Source of the DNA: Aquimarina sp. MAR_2010_214
GTDB taxonomy: Bacteria > Bacteroidota > Bacteroidia > Flavobacteriales > Flavobacteriaceae
NCBI RefSeq assembly: GCF_002846555.1
Contig: NZ_PJMS01000001.1
Coordinates: 4,758,501-4,822,500 of the forward strand
DNA length: 64,000 bases
Direction: 5' to 3'
Shown here: positions 54,971-63,259 of the stretch, in pieces
Numbering within the stretch: the stretch's first letter is position 1
Layout: each line of letters begins with the position of its first letter
Made by a program: the position numbers and the translations under genes
Notes under the pieces: generated by a model
Seen by the model: the letters and a program-made list of their open reading frames with translations, nothing else
What the model was told of the DNA's origin: nothing
Database searches by the model: none

Positions 54971-55438
54971 ATGATTAAGCCAATTAAAAACTCTATTTTG
55001 ATTATAGTTATTCTCCCTTTCTTAATTGCATTTAACTTTCCTCAAGACAAATCTAAAACTATAGAAATTGAAGCATTAAAAACAGAACCATTTAAATATT
55101 ATCAATTTGAAGCAGAAACCACTAAAGGTGTAATCGGTGAAATTTATTTAAATGGCAAAAAATTACATGAATTTAAAAAACTGAGAAGTCAAATAACCGA
55201 TAATAGAGCCCAAACACTTATTAAAAATGGAAACAATGAAATTACACTCAAAATATTATCAATTGATGATGAAGTAGAAAAAGATTATTTTTCTGAATGT
55301 GTTGTTTTCATAGCTATTCATGGTGTAAATGAAAAAATATTTCCTTCTAAGGAAACTCAAATAGTTCGCATCAAATGGAACCCCGATAAAGATCAAAAAA
55401 AAGGTGTTCTAAAATATGTATTTGAACTAAAGAGGTAA
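54971..55438 (+). CDS. Small secreted protein of unknown function
   Basis: The 155-residue protein has an N-terminal hydrophobic signal (residues about 8-23) and a charged beta-rich mature part, with motifs such as GEIYLNGKKLHEFKKL and IRIKWNPDK-like. No family is recognised. The mature protein has one Cys. The C-terminal strand pattern (YVFELKR) could form part of an immunoglobulin-like fold. Its neighbours (LEA lipoprotein, ribD) give no functional hint. Confidence 0.65.
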   Translation: MIKPIKNSILIIVILPFLIAFNFPQDKSKTIEIEALKTEPFKYYQFEAETTKGVIGEIYLNGKKLHEFKKLRSQITDNRAQTLIKNGNNEITLKILSIDDEVEKDYFSECVVFIAIHGVNEKIFPSKETQIVRIKWNPDKDQKKGVLKYVFELKR

Positions 55439-55511
55439 TTAAACCTGGTAATTTGTATTGAGTAATATTCTTTTATGGATCAACAATACGATATAAACAC
55501 ATAGTTTTACT

Positions 55512-55519
55512 TATTTTTG
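55512..55519 (+). promoter_or_regulatory. Candidate -7 element TATTTTTG for ribD
   Basis: It matches TAnnTTTG and covers the TTG at 55517, which argues that ribD actually begins at the GTG at 55532. Confidence 0.5.
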
Positions 55520-55531
55520 AGATTTTCAAAA

Positions 55532-56578
55532 GTGACAACACATAAAAAATATATTAAACGATGTATCCAGCTAGCCAAAAATGGCCTGGGAACAACCTAC
55601 CCAAATCCTTTGGTAGGGAGTGTTATTGTGCACAATAACAAAATCATAGGAGAAGGATGGCATCATCAATCAGGAAAACCTCATGCCGAAGTAAATGCCA
55701 TTGCTTCAGTAGAAGATATTTCTCTCTTAAAAGACGCTACAATCTATGTTAGTCTTGAGCCCTGTAGCCATTTTGGAAAAACACCTCCTTGCAGTGACCT
55801 TATTATTGAAAAAGGAATAAGAAAGGTCGTTATTGGTACAATAGATACTTTCGCAAAAGTATCGGGCGCTGGAATTCAAAGGTTAATGAATGCTGGTTGT
55901 GATGTAATAGTGGGTGTTTTAGAAAATGAGTGTCTTGAATTAAACAAAAGGTTTTTTACTTTTCACAATAAAAAAAGACCATATATCATTCTAAAATGGG
56001 CAGAAACTACAGATGGTTATATTGCACCGGTTTCTACCAACAAAAGAGAACCGGTCTGGATTACAAATACATATTCTAGGCAAATTGTACACAAATGGCG
56101 CGCAGAAGAACAAGCAATTTTAGTTGGCAGTAAAACCGTTATTAAAGACAACCCCAAACTTACCATAAGAGATTGGACTGATCAACATCATCCTATTAGA
56201 ATTGTCATTGACAGATCAGGAAAAATACCTAAAAATTCTGCCATACTGGATCAATCAGTAAAGACAATAGTGATTACTTCAGAAAAATTAAAAAAAGTAA
56301 ACAGCAATACTCTTATTTATGAAGTTGTTGATTCGCAAGAGAATATTAGTGAAAAAATATGTGAAATTCTCTATAAGCATAACATCCAATCAGTCATTAT
56401 AGAAGGAGGCTCCTATACCATACAATCCTTTATTAACAAAAATCTTTGGGATGAAGCCAGGGTTTTTAAAGGAAATGCTACTTTTGAAGCTGGAATAAAA
56501 GCACCTGATCATAAAGGAAATTTAATTTCTGAACAAAGAATTATGACAGACACCCTAAAGATATATCAAAATGATTAA
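55532..56578 (+). CDS. ribD: Riboflavin biosynthesis deaminase/reductase RibD
   Basis: RibD deaminates and then reduces the pyrimidine intermediate in riboflavin synthesis. The N-terminal zinc deaminase has HAEVNA and EPCSHFGKTPPCSDLI, with His, Cys and Cys as zinc ligands. The C-terminal reductase (about 150-348) has the IKDNPKLTIRD and EGGSYTIQSF segments. I place the start at GTG 55532 because the TTG at 55517 lies within the -7 element; the resulting N-terminus TTHKKYIKRCIQLAK is the usual one. The length is then 348. It overlaps the HAD gene by 8 bp. ribE and other rib genes are not nearby. Confidence 0.95.
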   Translation: MTTHKKYIKRCIQLAKNGLGTTYPNPLVGSVIVHNNKIIGEGWHHQSGKPHAEVNAIASVEDISLLKDATIYVSLEPCSHFGKTPPCSDLIIEKGIRKVVIGTIDTFAKVSGAGIQRLMNAGCDVIVGVLENECLELNKRFFTFHNKKRPYIILKWAETTDGYIAPVSTNKREPVWITNTYSRQIVHKWRAEEQAILVGSKTVIKDNPKLTIRDWTDQHHPIRIVIDRSGKIPKNSAILDQSVKTIVITSEKLKKVNSNTLIYEVVDSQENISEKICEILYKHNIQSVIIEGGSYTIQSFINKNLWDEARVFKGNATFEAGIKAPDHKGNLISEQRIMTDTLKIYQND

Positions 56579-57179
56579 AAACATAATTTTTGATTTTGGA
56601 GACGTCTTTATCAATTTAGACAAACCCGCAACAGAAAGAGAATTATACAATCTTAAAAACAAAAAGCTCACTACAGAATTACGAGAGCTTAATATCTTAT
56701 ACGAAGCAGGTAAGATTACTACAAAAGAGCTTATAGAAAACTTTCAGAAGTTTATCCCAGAAGCTTCAGAGAAGCAACTTACCGATGCCTGGAATGCTCT
56801 TTTACAAGACTTCCCTAAACATCGCCTAGAATTCATTCAAAAACTAGCTTCAGAACAACGTTATAAGTTGATCTTACTTAGTAACAATAACGAATTGCAC
56901 ATTAATTGGATCAAAGAACATATTAGCTTTTTCCCTGCATTCAAATCATGTTTTGATGCTTTTTATCTCTCTCACGAGATCAATTTACGAAAGCCAGAAC
57001 CTTATATTTTTGAATTTGTTCTAGAACAACATCAATTAAACCCAAGTGAAACACTTTTTATTGATGACACAAAGGACAATACAGATACTGCTGCTGCACT
57101 AGGAATGCACACCTGGAATAACAATCCTGTAACCGAAGATGTTACAGATTTATTTACCATAAAATCTGATTTATTTTGA
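56571..57179 (+). CDS. HAD-superfamily phosphatase
   Basis: The 202-residue protein is a HAD hydrolase of the YihX/HAD-IA type. Motif I is NIIFDFGDVF with nucleophile Asp8; the usual second Asp is replaced by Gly10, which is normal for this group. Motif IV is FIDDTKDNTD (about residues 164-173) and motif II ILLSNNN. Substrates are unknown. It overlaps ribD (8 bp) and the EamA gene (4 bp), so the three are translationally coupled; a riboflavin pathway phosphatase is an attractive idea because ribD leads, but it is inference. Confidence 0.9.
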   Translation: MIKNIIFDFGDVFINLDKPATERELYNLKNKKLTTELRELNILYEAGKITTKELIENFQKFIPEASEKQLTDAWNALLQDFPKHRLEFIQKLASEQRYKLILLSNNNELHINWIKEHISFFPAFKSCFDAFYLSHEINLRKPEPYIFEFVLEQHQLNPSETLFIDDTKDNTDTAAALGMHTWNNNPVTEDVTDLFTIKSDLF

Positions 57180-58045
57180 TCTATTTAGTTTTAAGTGTCT
57201 TAGCATCTACTCTGATTTTTATCATCTTCAAGTTATTTTCTAAATACCATGTAGATACGCTACAAGCAATTGTTGTAAACTATATAGTAGCTTGTATTTC
57301 TGGAATTATAGCATACTCAGAACCAATAGATTTACCCTCTGTATCTGGAAAAGGATGGTTTTACGGAGCAATGATCTTGGGCATAATATTCATATCTGTA
57401 TTTAACCTAATGGCAATTACTACTCAAAGAAATGGCCTTTCTGTAGCCGCGGTAGCAACCAAAATGAGCTTAGTAATACCCATTGTATTTGGAATTATAG
57501 TATACCAAGAGAGCACGGGTATAGTAAAAGTCACAGGTATCCTAATTGCACTTATAGCAGTTTATCTTACTTCGGTTAAAACCACCGAAGGAATTCCTCT
57601 AACAAAAAAAAATCTAATCTTTCCATTACTGGTTTTTATCGGAAGTGGGATTATTGATACTAGTATTAAGTTTTTAGAAACACATTATGTGGCTAAAAAT
57701 GACATCCCGGTTTTCTCGGCTACTATTTTTGGATTTGCCGCAATTGTCGGAATTATTACATTAGTATTCAAAGCAATAACCGGAACATTAAAAATTGCAT
57801 CTAAAAATATTGTTGCAGGAATTATATTAGGGGTTCCTAATTATTTTTCGATCTATTTCCTAATTCAGGCATTACGCCATGATAGTATGGATAGCTCTAC
57901 AGTATTCACTATTAACAATGTAGCTATACTTTTGGTTTCAACTCTTGCAGGAATTCTTTTTTTTAAAGAAAAATTAATCCTTAAAAACTGGATAGGCATC
58001 ACCTTGGCGATTATTAGTATTATTTTGGTTGCCTCTTCTATATAG
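57176..58045 (+). CDS. EamA/DMT-superfamily transporter
   Basis: The 289-residue protein has ten hydrophobic spans in two EamA repeats, with the usual VVNYIVACISGI and final hydrophobic helix. Such exporters move small metabolites, but the substrate is not known. The start is TTG at 57176, overlapping the HAD stop by 4 bp. YigZ follows 11 bp later. Confidence 0.9.
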   Translation: MIYLVLSVLASTLIFIIFKLFSKYHVDTLQAIVVNYIVACISGIIAYSEPIDLPSVSGKGWFYGAMILGIIFISVFNLMAITTQRNGLSVAAVATKMSLVIPIVFGIIVYQESTGIVKVTGILIALIAVYLTSVKTTEGIPLTKKNLIFPLLVFIGSGIIDTSIKFLETHYVAKNDIPVFSATIFGFAAIVGIITLVFKAITGTLKIASKNIVAGIILGVPNYFSIYFLIQALRHDSMDSSTVFTINNVAILLVSTLAGILFFKEKLILKNWIGITLAIISIILVASSI

Positions 58046-58056
58046 CATATACCCGA

Positions 58057-58671
58057 GTGGAAATAAAAGACACATATAAAACAATTAATATTCCTGGAAA
58101 GGAAGCTCTTTTTAAAGATCGCAATAGCAAATTTTTTGGATACACATTTCCTATTACTACAGAAGAAGAAGCCAAACATATTATTACTGACCTTAAAAAG
58201 AAACATCATTCTGCACGACATTGGTGTTATGCCTGGAAAATAGGAGTAGAACCTTTTAGGTATCGCACTAATGATGATGGAGAACCCTCTAATTCTGCCG
58301 GCCAACCTATTTATGGTCAGATTCTATCTTTTGATGTCACCAATATATTAATTGTTGTAGTGCGTTATTTTGGAGGTGTAAAATTAGGAGTTGGTGGATT
58401 AATTAACGCCTATAGAACAGCAGCCCAGTTAGCACTCGAAACTTCAGAAATAGTTGAAAAAACAATTAATATTGATTTTGTTATTATTTTCGAGTACAAA
58501 GACATGAATAAAGTGATGAGAATCATTAAGGAGAACACCCTAAACATCACTAAACAAGATCTTGAATTAAATTGCAAAATTCACATTTCAGTAAGAAAAA
58601 AGTTTGCTGACAAAATAAAAGATGTTTTTTCCCCGTTGTATGGTATAGAAATCAAAAAAATACAGGGCTAA
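58057..58671 (+). CDS. yigZ: YigZ/IMPACT-family protein
   Basis: The 204-residue protein has the UPF0029 N-terminal domain with KKHHSARHWCYAW, DDGEPSNSAGQPI and RYFGGVKLGVGGL, and a C-terminal DUF1949-like domain. IMPACT proteins are linked to translation control in eukaryotes; the bacterial role is not clear. The start is GTG at 58057. It converges on the acyl-CoA thioesterase with a 4-bp overlap. Confidence 0.94.
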   Translation: MEIKDTYKTINIPGKEALFKDRNSKFFGYTFPITTEEEAKHIITDLKKKHHSARHWCYAWKIGVEPFRYRTNDDGEPSNSAGQPIYGQILSFDVTNILIVVVRYFGGVKLGVGGLINAYRTAAQLALETSEIVEKTINIDFVIIFEYKDMNKVMRIIKENTLNITKQDLELNCKIHISVRKKFADKIKDVFSPLYGIEIKKIQG

Positions 58672-59072
58672 TAGTTTTTTATTTTTTCAAGTAAGTAAGA
58701 AGGACATAGAATAGGTTTTCTTGTTTCACTATCAACAAAGACTAAAGTTGTAGATGCCGTTGTTAGTAATTCATTGTTTTTATTAAAAATCTCAAAATCG
58801 AAAATGATTTTCACTGTAGGAATCTTCCTTAATGAAGTTTTAACAGTTAATTCATCGTCGAAGAAAGCAGATTTCTTAAATTTAATGTCTAATGTAAATA
58901 CAGGAAGCATAACACCATTTTCTTCCATTGATTTATATGAAACACCTAATCGGGACAACCAATCAATTCGTGCCAATTCTAAATATTGGGCGTAGTTACC
59001 GTGATGTACTACACCCATCTGATCTGTTTCAGAGTATCGGACCTTTAGTAAAGTTTCTGAAGTGATTAGCAT
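58668..59072 (-). CDS. Acyl-CoA thioesterase (YbgC/FadM-like)
   Basis: The 134-residue hotdog protein has the YbgC motif RYSETDQMGVVHHGNYAQY with the catalytic Asp in the ETDQMG segment. It hydrolyses acyl-CoA; substrate range unknown. It converges on yigZ with a 4-bp overlap and is divergent from dnaA, whose 202-bp upstream region is shared. A second, distinct hotdog gene is at 10747. Confidence 0.92.
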   Translation of the reverse strand: MLITSETLLKVRYSETDQMGVVHHGNYAQYLELARIDWLSRLGVSYKSMEENGVMLPVFTLDIKFKKSAFFDDELTVKTSLRKIPTVKIIFDFEIFNKNNELLTTASTTLVFVDSETRKPILCPSYLLEKIKNY

Positions 59073-59274
59073 ATTGTGAGAAATAAAGGTTATTTAGTTT
59101 AAATAAAAGTAGTATTATTCAAATTATGCAAAAAAAATAATTAATATTCAACCCCTAAATCGTTTTTTTTTTACATTTTTTGTTCACATATTTGTCAAGC
59201 AAAATCAGTAAGGAGTTTTTCAGCAATTTCTTTTTAGTACCTTAATACAAAAAAAAGTAAACCTAACCACGAGA

Positions 59275-60702
59275 ATGAATGTAACCGCGCAATCAGTTTG
59301 GGATAGTTGTCTGTCTTTCATAGAGGACAATATTACACCTCAAGCTTTTAAAACATGGTTTGAACCAATTAAAGCTGTAAAACTTACAGATAGCGCTCTG
59401 AGCATTCAGGTTCCTAGTAAATTTTTTTATGAGTGGCTAGAAGAGCATTACGTAAATCTACTTAAAGTATCTTTAACCCGAGAATTAGGAGAAAGTGCTA
59501 AGTTAGTTTATGTTATCAAAATGGAAAACACTTATGGCAATAAAAAGCCATTTACGGAAAAAATCCCCAGTTCTAATCGAACTCCAGTTAACTCACAAGA
59601 AGTTGACGTCCCTATTAAAAGTAAAAATCCAGAATTAAAAAATCCATTCGTTATTCCCGGAATACGAAATGTAAAAATAGAATCTCAACTAAACCCAAGC
59701 TATAATTTTGAAAATTTCTTAGAAGGAGATTCTAATCGATTAGCTCGTTCTGCAGGTATGGCCGTAGCCAATAAACCTGGAGGCACCTCATTCAACCCTT
59801 TGCTTGTTTTTGGAGGAGTCGGTTTAGGAAAAACACACCTAGCTCATGCTATTGGCGTAAACATAAAAGACAATTATCCCGAGAAAACAGTTTTATACAT
59901 TTCAGCAGAAAAATTTACTCAACAGTATATTGAATCTGTAAAAAAGAACAATAGAAATGATTTTATTCATTTTTATCAAATTATTGATGTTTTGATCGTT
60001 GATGACATTCAATTGTTATCCGGAAAAGCAGGAACTCAAGATGTATTCTTTCATATTTTTAATCACCTACACCAAAACGGAAAACAAGTAATCCTAACAA
60101 GTGATAAAGCTCCTGTTGATATGCAGGATATAGAACAACGATTACTATCTCGTTTTAAATGGGGGTTATCTGCAGAATTGCATCAACCCGATTTTGAAAC
60201 CAGAATTTCGATCATCAAAAATAAATTATATCGCGATGGTGTAGAAATGCCTGAAGAAATAGTTGAGTTTCTAGCAAACAACATCAAAACCAATATCCGA
60301 GAATTAGAAGGTGCAATTATATCACTAATAGCTCATTCTTCTTTTAACAAAAAAGACATCACAATAGACCTTGCCAAGGCCATAGTAGACAACTATGTTA
60401 AAAACACAAAACGTGAGGTGTCCATCGATTATATCCAAAAGGTGGTAAGTGATTATTTTCAAATGGATGTAGAAACACTACAATCAAAGACACGAAAACG
60501 TCATATTGTACAAGCAAGACAATTAGCAATGTTCTTTGCTAAAAAATTAACCAAAGCCTCTTTAGCCAGTATCGGCACACAAATAGGAAAAAGAGATCAC
60601 GCTACCGTTCTCCACGCCTGTAAAACAGTAGACAACCTATCATCTACAGATAAACAATTTAGAAAATACGTTGAAGACTTAGGAAAGAAACTTACATTGT
60701 AA
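59275..60702 (+). CDS. dnaA: Chromosomal replication initiator DnaA
   Basis: DnaA binds 9-mer boxes at oriC and opens the origin. The 475-residue protein has the N-terminal domain (1-85), AAA+ domain with Walker A GGVGLGKT (residues 180-187) and LIVDDIQLL, and the C-terminal DNA-binding domain with IGKRDHATVLHAC. All are intact. The 202-bp upstream region holds no clear cluster of DnaA boxes, and dnaN is not downstream, so this is not the classic dnaA-dnaN-oriC layout. Confidence 0.97.
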   Translation: MNVTAQSVWDSCLSFIEDNITPQAFKTWFEPIKAVKLTDSALSIQVPSKFFYEWLEEHYVNLLKVSLTRELGESAKLVYVIKMENTYGNKKPFTEKIPSSNRTPVNSQEVDVPIKSKNPELKNPFVIPGIRNVKIESQLNPSYNFENFLEGDSNRLARSAGMAVANKPGGTSFNPLLVFGGVGLGKTHLAHAIGVNIKDNYPEKTVLYISAEKFTQQYIESVKKNNRNDFIHFYQIIDVLIVDDIQLLSGKAGTQDVFFHIFNHLHQNGKQVILTSDKAPVDMQDIEQRLLSRFKWGLSAELHQPDFETRISIIKNKLYRDGVEMPEEIVEFLANNIKTNIRELEGAIISLIAHSSFNKKDITIDLAKAIVDNYVKNTKREVSIDYIQKVVSDYFQMDVETLQSKTRKRHIVQARQLAMFFAKKLTKASLASIGTQIGKRDHATVLHACKTVDNLSSTDKQFRKYVEDLGKKLTL

Positions 60703-60794
60703 TTTTACATTTTTAACAGCAAATCAAAATTGATAGTACAATTGTATTATTAACAAAAAATAGCACACTACTTTAAAACAGTAAAACAAACCAC

Positions 60795-61259
60795 ATGAAA
60801 GTTAAAATTCTAATGGTATGCTTAGGTAACATTTGCAGATCCCCTTTAGCAGAAGGCATTCTAAAATCCAAACTTGATTCTCGCTATTACAATATAACAT
60901 CCTGTGGTACAAGCAGCTATCATGTTGGAAGTAAGCCTGATCAACGCTCTATCGACATTGCAAAGCAACACGGTATTAACATCACAGATCAAAGAGCCGC
61001 TCAATTTAAGATTAGCGACTTTACAATTTATGATCACATATACGTTATGGACAGCTCTAATTATAAAAACATAATTGAACTAGCCAGTAATGATCATGAA
61101 AAAAACAAAGTAGGCCACATTCTAAACGAACTACACCCTAACAGCAATCTTGATGTTCCTGACCCATATTATGGCGGAGAACAAGGTTTTGAAAATGTAT
61201 TTCAAATGCTCAATGAAGCATGTAACCACATCGCCTTAAAACTTAAAGAACCCAATTAA
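60795..61259 (+). CDS. Low-molecular-weight protein-tyrosine phosphatase
   Basis: The 154-residue protein has the active-site P-loop VCLGNICRSP, with Cys9 and Arg15 in the C-x5-R spacing, and the general-acid Asp in the DVPDPYYGG segment. It dephosphorylates tyrosine phosphoproteins or low-molecular-weight phosphoesters. It follows dnaA by 92 bp on the same strand; this dnaA-LMW-PTP-methyltransferase order seems common in Flavobacteriaceae (from memory). Confidence 0.94.
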   Translation: MKVKILMVCLGNICRSPLAEGILKSKLDSRYYNITSCGTSSYHVGSKPDQRSIDIAKQHGINITDQRAAQFKISDFTIYDHIYVMDSSNYKNIIELASNDHEKNKVGHILNELHPNSNLDVPDPYYGGEQGFENVFQMLNEACNHIALKLKEPN

Positions 61260-61515
61260 CCTACAATCAACAACAATCATATAAATAATGTTAATATCAG
61301 CATCATTTCCTCTAACTAAATACTATCATTATAAATAATAACGTTACAATAGATAACAATAAAAAAATAATACTATTTTAGTATATCCCATCAAGGGTAT
61401 AGACGTTCTTAAAGATTAATTTATTGACAACATGCGTTTAACACAATGAAGCACATTCATTACAAACAACAATATCAACGAAAAGATCTTAAAAAAACCA
61501 GTTACAAAACAACCT

Positions 61516-62250
61516 ATGGAATTTAAACCCCTAGATCCCAAAGGAAAATTATACCTAATCCCAACACGATTAGGAGATGATGTCCCTTTAGAAGTACTTC
61601 CAATATCCATCAAAAAGGTATTAGAGCAAGTAAATCATTATATAGTAGAAAACGAAAAGCAAGCAAGGCGATTTATTAAAAAAGTAAGCCCCAGCAAGTC
61701 TCAGCGCTCTATCATCATAAACACTGTTAATAAGTACACAGACACCTCTGAGATACCGAGTTACCTCACCCCTTGTCTTAACGGAGAGTCTATTGGCTTA
61801 TTATCCGATGCCGGATGCCCTGGTATTGCTGACCCAGGAGCAGAAGTTGTTAAAATAGCTCATGAAAAAGGCATACCGGTAACACCTCTTGTTGGACCAT
61901 CGTCAATACTACTAGCTATGATGAGCAGCGGGATGAATGGTCAAAATTTCACCTTTAACGGATATCTACCTATTGATAAAAACGAAAGAAAATCAACCAT
62001 TAAATATCTAGAAAAGATCTCTTTAGAAAAAAACCAATCTCAAATTTTTATCGAGACTCCTTATCGAAATGATAAAATGTTTTCCGACCTAAAAACCATA
62101 TTAAACAACAATACCCGATTATGCATTGCATGTGATATCACATTAACAACAGAGTACATAGCCACTAAAACAGTTGAAGAATGGAAAAAAGAAGAGGTAG
62201 AGGTAGATCTTCACAAAAGACCCACAATATACATCATACACAGAGATTGA
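61516..62250 (+). CDS. RsmI-like SAM-dependent methyltransferase
   Basis: The 244-residue protein belongs to the tetrapyrrole (corrin/porphyrin)-methylase fold family that includes RsmI. The N-terminus GKLYLIPTRLGDD and the GLLSDAGCPGIADPGAE and PLVGPSSILLAMMSSG segments match, although the sequence is diverged from the main RsmI (for example GLGDD instead of TPIGN). It may be a paralogue with an unknown target, or the clade's rRNA enzyme. It converges on the lysozyme-like gene. Confidence 0.88.
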   Translation: MEFKPLDPKGKLYLIPTRLGDDVPLEVLPISIKKVLEQVNHYIVENEKQARRFIKKVSPSKSQRSIIINTVNKYTDTSEIPSYLTPCLNGESIGLLSDAGCPGIADPGAEVVKIAHEKGIPVTPLVGPSSILLAMMSSGMNGQNFTFNGYLPIDKNERKSTIKYLEKISLEKNQSQIFIETPYRNDKMFSDLKTILNNNTRLCIACDITLTTEYIATKTVEEWKKEEVEVDLHKRPTIYIIHRD

Positions 62251-62264
62251 GCTTATAAGAAAAG

Positions 62265-62906
62265 TTAGATTACTTTTGCTTTTTTATTTGGAACAACAAA
62301 AGAAGTGTCATATCCTCCAAATCGCTTCATATAATATCGAATTGTAGTTCCAAAAGCATCTGCAAATCCTTCTACCCCTCCGCTACGTAAATATTTTTTT
62401 ACAGCACCAGGTCCTGATAGATGAGCAGCAGCAAGAATTCCCGATTCTGTTACCTCTACTCCATTCATCCTTCTACCAACAAACCATTTTATATCCCTTC
62501 GTAAAACCCATTTATTTCTGGATAGATTTGCATAAAATGCTTTTTCCTGAAGAACAGGGTCGCTTAGAAATTTATTTCTTTTTACATTTTTAACCCCTAT
62601 TAAAGCAAGTGTCCCTTTACCAAATTGATATTTCCCTAAATAACCAAATTGATTAACCACACCATAATCCCCTCGAGACTCCTTAAAAGCAACAGCTTCC
62701 TTAAATCCTATATAGGATTTTCCAAGCTCTGGAGAGATAAATGTATTATCGTCTTCTATTTCATTAAAATTCGGTGCAATGTAATACAGATCTAAACCTT
62801 CTGTACTATAAGAACTAAGATCTACGTTCTCTTTTGTTCTAAAACTTAGCAAAAGTATTCCCCCAATTGTAAGTATTATAGATAATCCTATTATCCTCTT
62901 TATCAT
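62265..62906 (-). CDS. Lysozyme/transglycosylase-like envelope protein
   Basis: The 213-residue protein begins at ATG 62906 (MIKRIIGLSIILTIGG, a signal or anchor helix). A longer GTG start at 62948 is less likely. The mature domain has AFKESRGDYGVVNQFGYLGK, where Glu is the likely acid catalyst of a lysozyme-like fold, and YQFGKGTL. It is probably a peptidoglycan-cleaving or binding enzyme in the periplasm. It has a -7 element near 62968-62975. It is the gene before mltG, but a 353-bp gap separates them. Confidence 0.65.
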   Translation of the reverse strand: MIKRIIGLSIILTIGGILLLSFRTKENVDLSSYSTEGLDLYYIAPNFNEIEDDNTFISPELGKSYIGFKEAVAFKESRGDYGVVNQFGYLGKYQFGKGTLALIGVKNVKRNKFLSDPVLQEKAFYANLSRNKWVLRRDIKWFVGRRMNGVEVTESGILAAAHLSGPGAVKKYLRSGGVEGFADAFGTTIRYYMKRFGGYDTSFVVPNKKAKVI

Positions 62907-63259
62907 ATAAAAAATTTCTAAGTAGTCATCACAAATGACGTCCCCCACTACTTAAATTTTTGCCGTGCAAATATACAACTTTTCTAGAAAATAAAAAGAA
63001 CTAAGTGTTAAAATAATTATAACGCTGAAAAACAGCATCTTACATCAAAAACTATCATTAAAAACGGTTAAAAAACTCAAAAAAAACCTTAAAAATGACA
63101 CTTAAACGTCAAACCCAGTGTTTTAATCGAAAAAAAATAAACTATTGTACTTGCTAGTAATTCACAAAAAAAACACAATTTTGTTAATAACTTCGTGTTG
63201 TTTTTTATTCAAAAAGAAAAAAACATTGCTTTTTTCCTACAACAAAGGCGGGTCGATAA
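62907..63259. other. Intergenic region between the lysozyme-like gene and mltG
   Basis: 353 bp between same-strand genes, AT-rich with long A and T runs. It contains a -7 element (62968-62975) for the lysozyme-like gene on the minus strand. I see no ORF or RNA gene in the rest. Confidence 0.5.
62968..62975 (-). promoter_or_regulatory. Candidate -7 element TATATTTG for the lysozyme-like gene
   Basis: On the minus strand it matches TAnnTTTG and leaves about 61 bases before the ATG at 62906. Confidence 0.45.

Noticed and set aside
59073..59274. oriC-like DnaA boxes upstream of dnaA
   Set aside because: No repeated TTATCCACA-like box could be found.
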